A program made the translations under genes and the position numbers. Shown here piece after piece: positions 60,501 through 64,000 of a DNA stretch of 64,000 bases; the first letter of the stretch is position 1; the number at the start of each line of letters is the position of its first letter. The stretch is from contig OZ023214.1 of assembly GCA_963995525.1 (NCBI GenBank), forward strand, positions 57,055,823-57,119,822, read 5' to 3'. The DNA comes from Escarpia spicata. Taxonomy: Eukaryota > Annelida > Polychaeta > Sabellida > Siboglinidae. The notes under the pieces are model-generated. The model worked only from the letters and a program-made list of their open reading frames with translations. It had not been told where the DNA came from and did no database searches.

Positions 60501-63500
60501 ACAATCATGTGAATGGCTTGTGTGGCAACCATTCGCAACAATCACGCGAATGGCTTGTGTGGCAGCCATTCACAACAATCACGTGAATGGCTTGTGTGGC
60601 AACCATTCGCAACAATCACGCGAATGGCTTGTGTGGCAGCCATTCACAACAATCACGTGAATGGCTTGTGTGGCAACCATTCGCAACAATCACGCGAGTG
60701 GCTTGTGTGGCAGCCATTCGCAACAATCATGTGAATGGCTTGTGTGGCAGCCATTCGCAACAATCACGCGAATGGCTTGTGTGGCAGCCATTCGCAACAA
60801 TCACGCGAGTGGCTTGTGTGGCAGCCATTCGCAACAATCACGTAAGTGGCTTGTGTGGCAGCCATTCGCAACAATCACGTGAATGGCTTGTGTGGCAGCG
60901 ATTCGCAACAATCACGTGAATGGCTTGTGTGGCAGCGATTCGCAACAATCACGCGAGTGGCTTGTGTGGCAGCCATTCTCAACAATCACGTGAATGGCTT
61001 GTGTGGCAGCCATTCGCAACAATCACGCGAATGGCTTGTGTGGCAGCCATTCGCAACAATCACGTAAGTGGCTTGTGAGGCAGCCATTTGCAACAATCAC
61101 GTGAATGGCTTGTGTGGCAGCCATTCGCAACAATCACGCGAATGGCTTGTGTGGCAGCCATTCGCAACAATCACGTAAGTGGCTTGTGTGGCAGCCATTC
61201 GCAACAATCACGCGAGTGGCTTGTGTGGCAGCCATTTGCAACAATCATGTGAATGGCTTGTGTGGCAGCCATTCGCAACAATCACGCGAATGGCTTGTGT
61301 GGCAGCCATTCGCAACAATCATGTGAATGGCTTGTGTGGCAGCTATTCGCAACAATCACGCGAATGGCTTGTGTGGCAGCCATTCGCAACAATCACGTGA
61401 GGGGCTTGTGTGGCAGCCATTCGCAACAATCACGTAAGTGGCTTGTGTGGCAGCCATTCGCAACAATCACGTAAGTGGCTTGTGTGGCAGCCATTCGCAA
61501 CAATCACGTACGTGGCTTGTGTGGCAGCCATTCGCAACAATCACGTGAGGGGCTTGTGTGGCAGCCATTCGCAACAATCACGTAAGTGGCTTGTGTGGCA
61601 GCCATTCGCAACAATCACGTACGTGGCTTGTGTGGCAGCCATTCGCAACAATCACGTAAGTGGCTTGTGTGGCAGCCATTCGCAACAATCACGCGAATGG
61701 CTTATGTGGCAGCCATTCGCAACAATCACGTGAATGGCTTGTGTGGCAGCCATTCGCAACAATCACGCGAGTGGCTTGTGTGGCAGCCATTCGCAACAAT
61801 CACGGGAGTGGCTTGTGTGGCAGCCATTCGCAACAATCACGCGAATGGCTTGTGTGGCAGCCATTCGCAACAATCACGTAAGTGGCTTGTGTGGCAACCA
61901 TTCGCAACAATCACGTAAGTGGCTTGTGTGGCAACCATTCGCAACAATCACGTGAATGGCTTGTGTGGCAGCCATTCGCAACAATCACGTAAGTGGCTTG
62001 TGTGGCAGCCATTCGCAACAATCACGTAAGTGGCTTGTGTGGCAGCCATTCGCAACAATCACGTACGTGGCTTGTGTGGCAGCCATTCGCAACAATCACG
62101 CGAGGGGCTTGTGTGGCAGCCATTCGCAACAATCACGTAAGTGGCTTGTGTGGCAGCCATTCGCAACAATCACGTGAATGGCTTGTGTGGCAGCCATTCG
62201 CAACAATCACGTAAGTGGCTTGTGTGGCAGCCATTCGCAACAATCACGTGAATGGCTTGTGTGGCAGCCATTCGCAACAATCACGTAAGTGGCTTGTGTG
62301 GCAGCCATTCGCAACAATCACGTGAATGGCTTGTGTGGCAGCCATTCGCAACAATCACGTGAATGGCTTGTGTGGCAGCGATTCGCAACAATCACGCGAG
62401 TGGCTTGTGTGGCAGCCATTCGCAACAATCACGTGAATGGCTTGTGTGGCAGCCATTCGCAACAATCACGCGAATGGCTTGTGTGGCAGCCATTCGCAAC
62501 AATCACGTAAGTGGCTTGTGAGGCAGCCATTTGCAACAATCACGTGAATGGCTTGTGTGGCAGCCATTTGCAACAATCACGTAAGTGGCTTGTGTGGCAG
62601 CCATTCGCAACAATCACGTAAGTGGCTTGTGTGGCAGCCATTCGCAACAATCACGCGAGTGGCTTGTGTGGCAGCCATTTGCAACAATCATGTGAATGGC
62701 TTGTGTGGCAGCCATTCGCAACAATCACGCGAATGGCTTGTGTGGCAGCCATTCGCAACAATCATGTGAATGGCTTGTGTGGCAGCCATTCGCAACAATC
62801 ACGCGAATGGCTTGTGTGGCAGCCATTCGCAACAATCACGCGAGTGGCTTGTGTGGCAGCCATTCGCAACAATCACGCGAGTGGCTTGTGTGGCAGCCAT
62901 TCGCAACAATCATGTGAATGGCTTGTGTGGCAGCCATTCGCAACAATCACGCGAATGGCTTGTGTGGCAGCCATTCGCAACAATCACGTAAGTGGCTTGT
63001 GAGGCAGCCATTTGCAACAATCACGTGAATGGCTTGTGTGGCAGCCATTTGCAACAATCACGCGAATGGCTTGTGTTGAAGCCATTCGCAACAATCACGT
63101 AAGTGGCTTGTGTGGCAGCCATTCGCAACAATCACATGAATGGCTTGTGTGGCAGCCATTCGCAACAATCACGGCAGTGGCTTGTGTGGCAGCCATTCGC
63201 AACAATCACGCGAGTGGCTTGTGTGGCAGCCATTCGCAACAATCACGTGAATGGCTTGTGTGGCAGCCATTCGCAACAATCACATGAATGGCTTGTGTGG
63301 CAGCCATTCGCAACAATCACGGCAGTGGCTTGTGTGGCAGCCATTCGCAACAATCACGCGAGTGGCTTGTGTGGCAGCCATTCACAACAATCACGCGAGT
63401 GGCTTGTGTGGCAGCCATTCGCAACAATCACGCGAGTGGCTTGTGTGGCAGCCATTCGCAACAATCACGCGAGTGGCTTGTGTGGCAGCCATTCGCAACA

Positions 63501-63883
63501 ATCACGCGAATGGCTTGTGTGGCAGCCATTCGCAACAATCACGCGAATGGCTTGTGTGGCAGCCATTCGCAACAATCACGCGAATGGCTTGTGTGGCAGC
63601 CATTCGCAACAATCACGCGAATGGCTTGTGTGGCAGCCATTCGCAACAATCACGTGAATGGCTTGTGTGGCAGCCATTCGCAACAATCACGCGAGTGGCT
63701 TGTGTGGCAGCCATTCGCAACAATCACGCGAATGGCTTGTGTGGCAGCCATTCGCAACAACCACGCGAATGGCTTGTGTGGCAGCCATTCGCAACAATCA
63801 CGCGAATGGCTTGTGCGGCAGCCATTCGCAACAACCATGCGAATGGCTTGTGTGGCAGCCATTCGCAACAATCACAGCCATTA
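57512..63883. repeat. 37-bp hairpin-forming minisatellite, about 172 copies
   Basis: Unit GCAACAATCACGTAAGTGGC plus TTGTGTGGCAGCCATTC. Variants cluster at the six bases after ATCACG or ATCAT (CGCGAG, CGCGAA, CGTAAG, CGTGAA, CGGGAG, CGTACG). Units with CGCGAAT form GCGAATGGCT/AGCCATTCGC, a perfect 10-base stem with an 8-base loop. Diagnostic variants recur at 1443 bases (39 units), 481 bases (13 units) and 1665 bases (45 units). All WLVWQPFATIT-type open frames are artefacts of 37 x 3 periodicity. Confidence 0.97.
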
Positions 63884-64000
63884 TTGGCAAGTCTAGTCTT
63901 TTTAATGGCAAACCAGTGTCATTTGAGCCATTTATTTAATTCATACTGATCTATTAGATTTGTTTCAGTACCAGGTGTGCCAATGATAACCATTAATGTG
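63884..64000. other. Right window edge, no feature
   Basis: Unique-looking AT-rich sequence after the array. It is either CDK11 intron or upstream flank; the window does not show which. Confidence 0.5.

Noticed and set aside
57512..63883. CRISPR array
   Set aside because: Units are contiguous with no unique spacers, and the genome is eukaryotic.
57184..63949. Dozens of MACVAAIRNNH-type frames
   Set aside because: 37-bp repeat read in rotating frames; starts arise from the GAATGG unit variant.

Overview
The window is animal nuclear DNA, most likely from a marine lophotrochozoan such as a mollusc. That taxonomic call is soft. It rests on the mix of RTE-like and CR1-like LINEs, a tRNA-derived SINE, short TIR elements and very abundant minisatellites, plus an invertebrate-looking CDK11 protein. 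There are no bacterial features.

One host gene can be supported: the cyclin-dependent kinase CDK11 (PITSLRE kinase) on the minus strand. Sixteen coding exons run from 57428 down to the stop codon at 24921. Their splice phases all agree, and together they give 813 codons with no break. Upstream exon(s) carrying the extreme N terminus should lie beyond 57.4 kb, probably outside the window. The N-terminal half is charged, RE/RD-rich and acidic. The kinase domain starts in the 43.15-43.41 kb exon with the glycine-rich loop and continues through the PITSLRE helix, [17 protein letters not shown] and the APE region. The protein ends with the family's conserved [12 protein letters not shown] tail.

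Layout. 0-1.6 kb: two minisatellites and a CGGT microsatellite. 1.73-10.8 kb: a tRNA-derived SINE, an internally deleted RTE-type LINE (+), and a CR1/jockey-like LINE (-) split by a second CR1-like LINE (+), with a 5-bp target duplication at the junctions. 10.8-15.4 kb: no recognised gene, a nested-palindrome foldback element and a dispersed repeat holding LINE reverse-transcriptase remnants. 15.7-19.0 kb: a 61-bp satellite with a 19-unit higher-order duplication. 19.57-23.17 kb: a 17-bp minisatellite. 23.2-24.9 kb: low-complexity sequence, a LINE tail and the CDK11 3' UTR. 24.9-57.4 kb: CDK11, whose introns are largely filled with different minisatellites, a hAT-type DNA transposon (32929-37908), a piggyBac-like MITE (46592-47208), a TA-flanked long-TIR element (54291-55766) and LINE pieces. 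57.5-63.9 kb: about 172 copies of a 37-bp hairpin-forming repeat.

The most interesting theme is that several CDK11 intron arrays are tandem duplications of the splice junction itself. A 36-bp array repeats the exon end plus its 5' splice site in frame. 70-bp and 31-bp arrays repeat a 3' splice site plus the first exon bases. A 21-bp array puts the sequence of the U1 snRNA 5' end into the sense transcript at least eight times. CDK11 is itself a spliceosome-activating kinase, so a link to splicing autoregulation is worth testing, though it is only an inference. Nearly all other long open reading frames in the window are artefacts of repeat periodicity.
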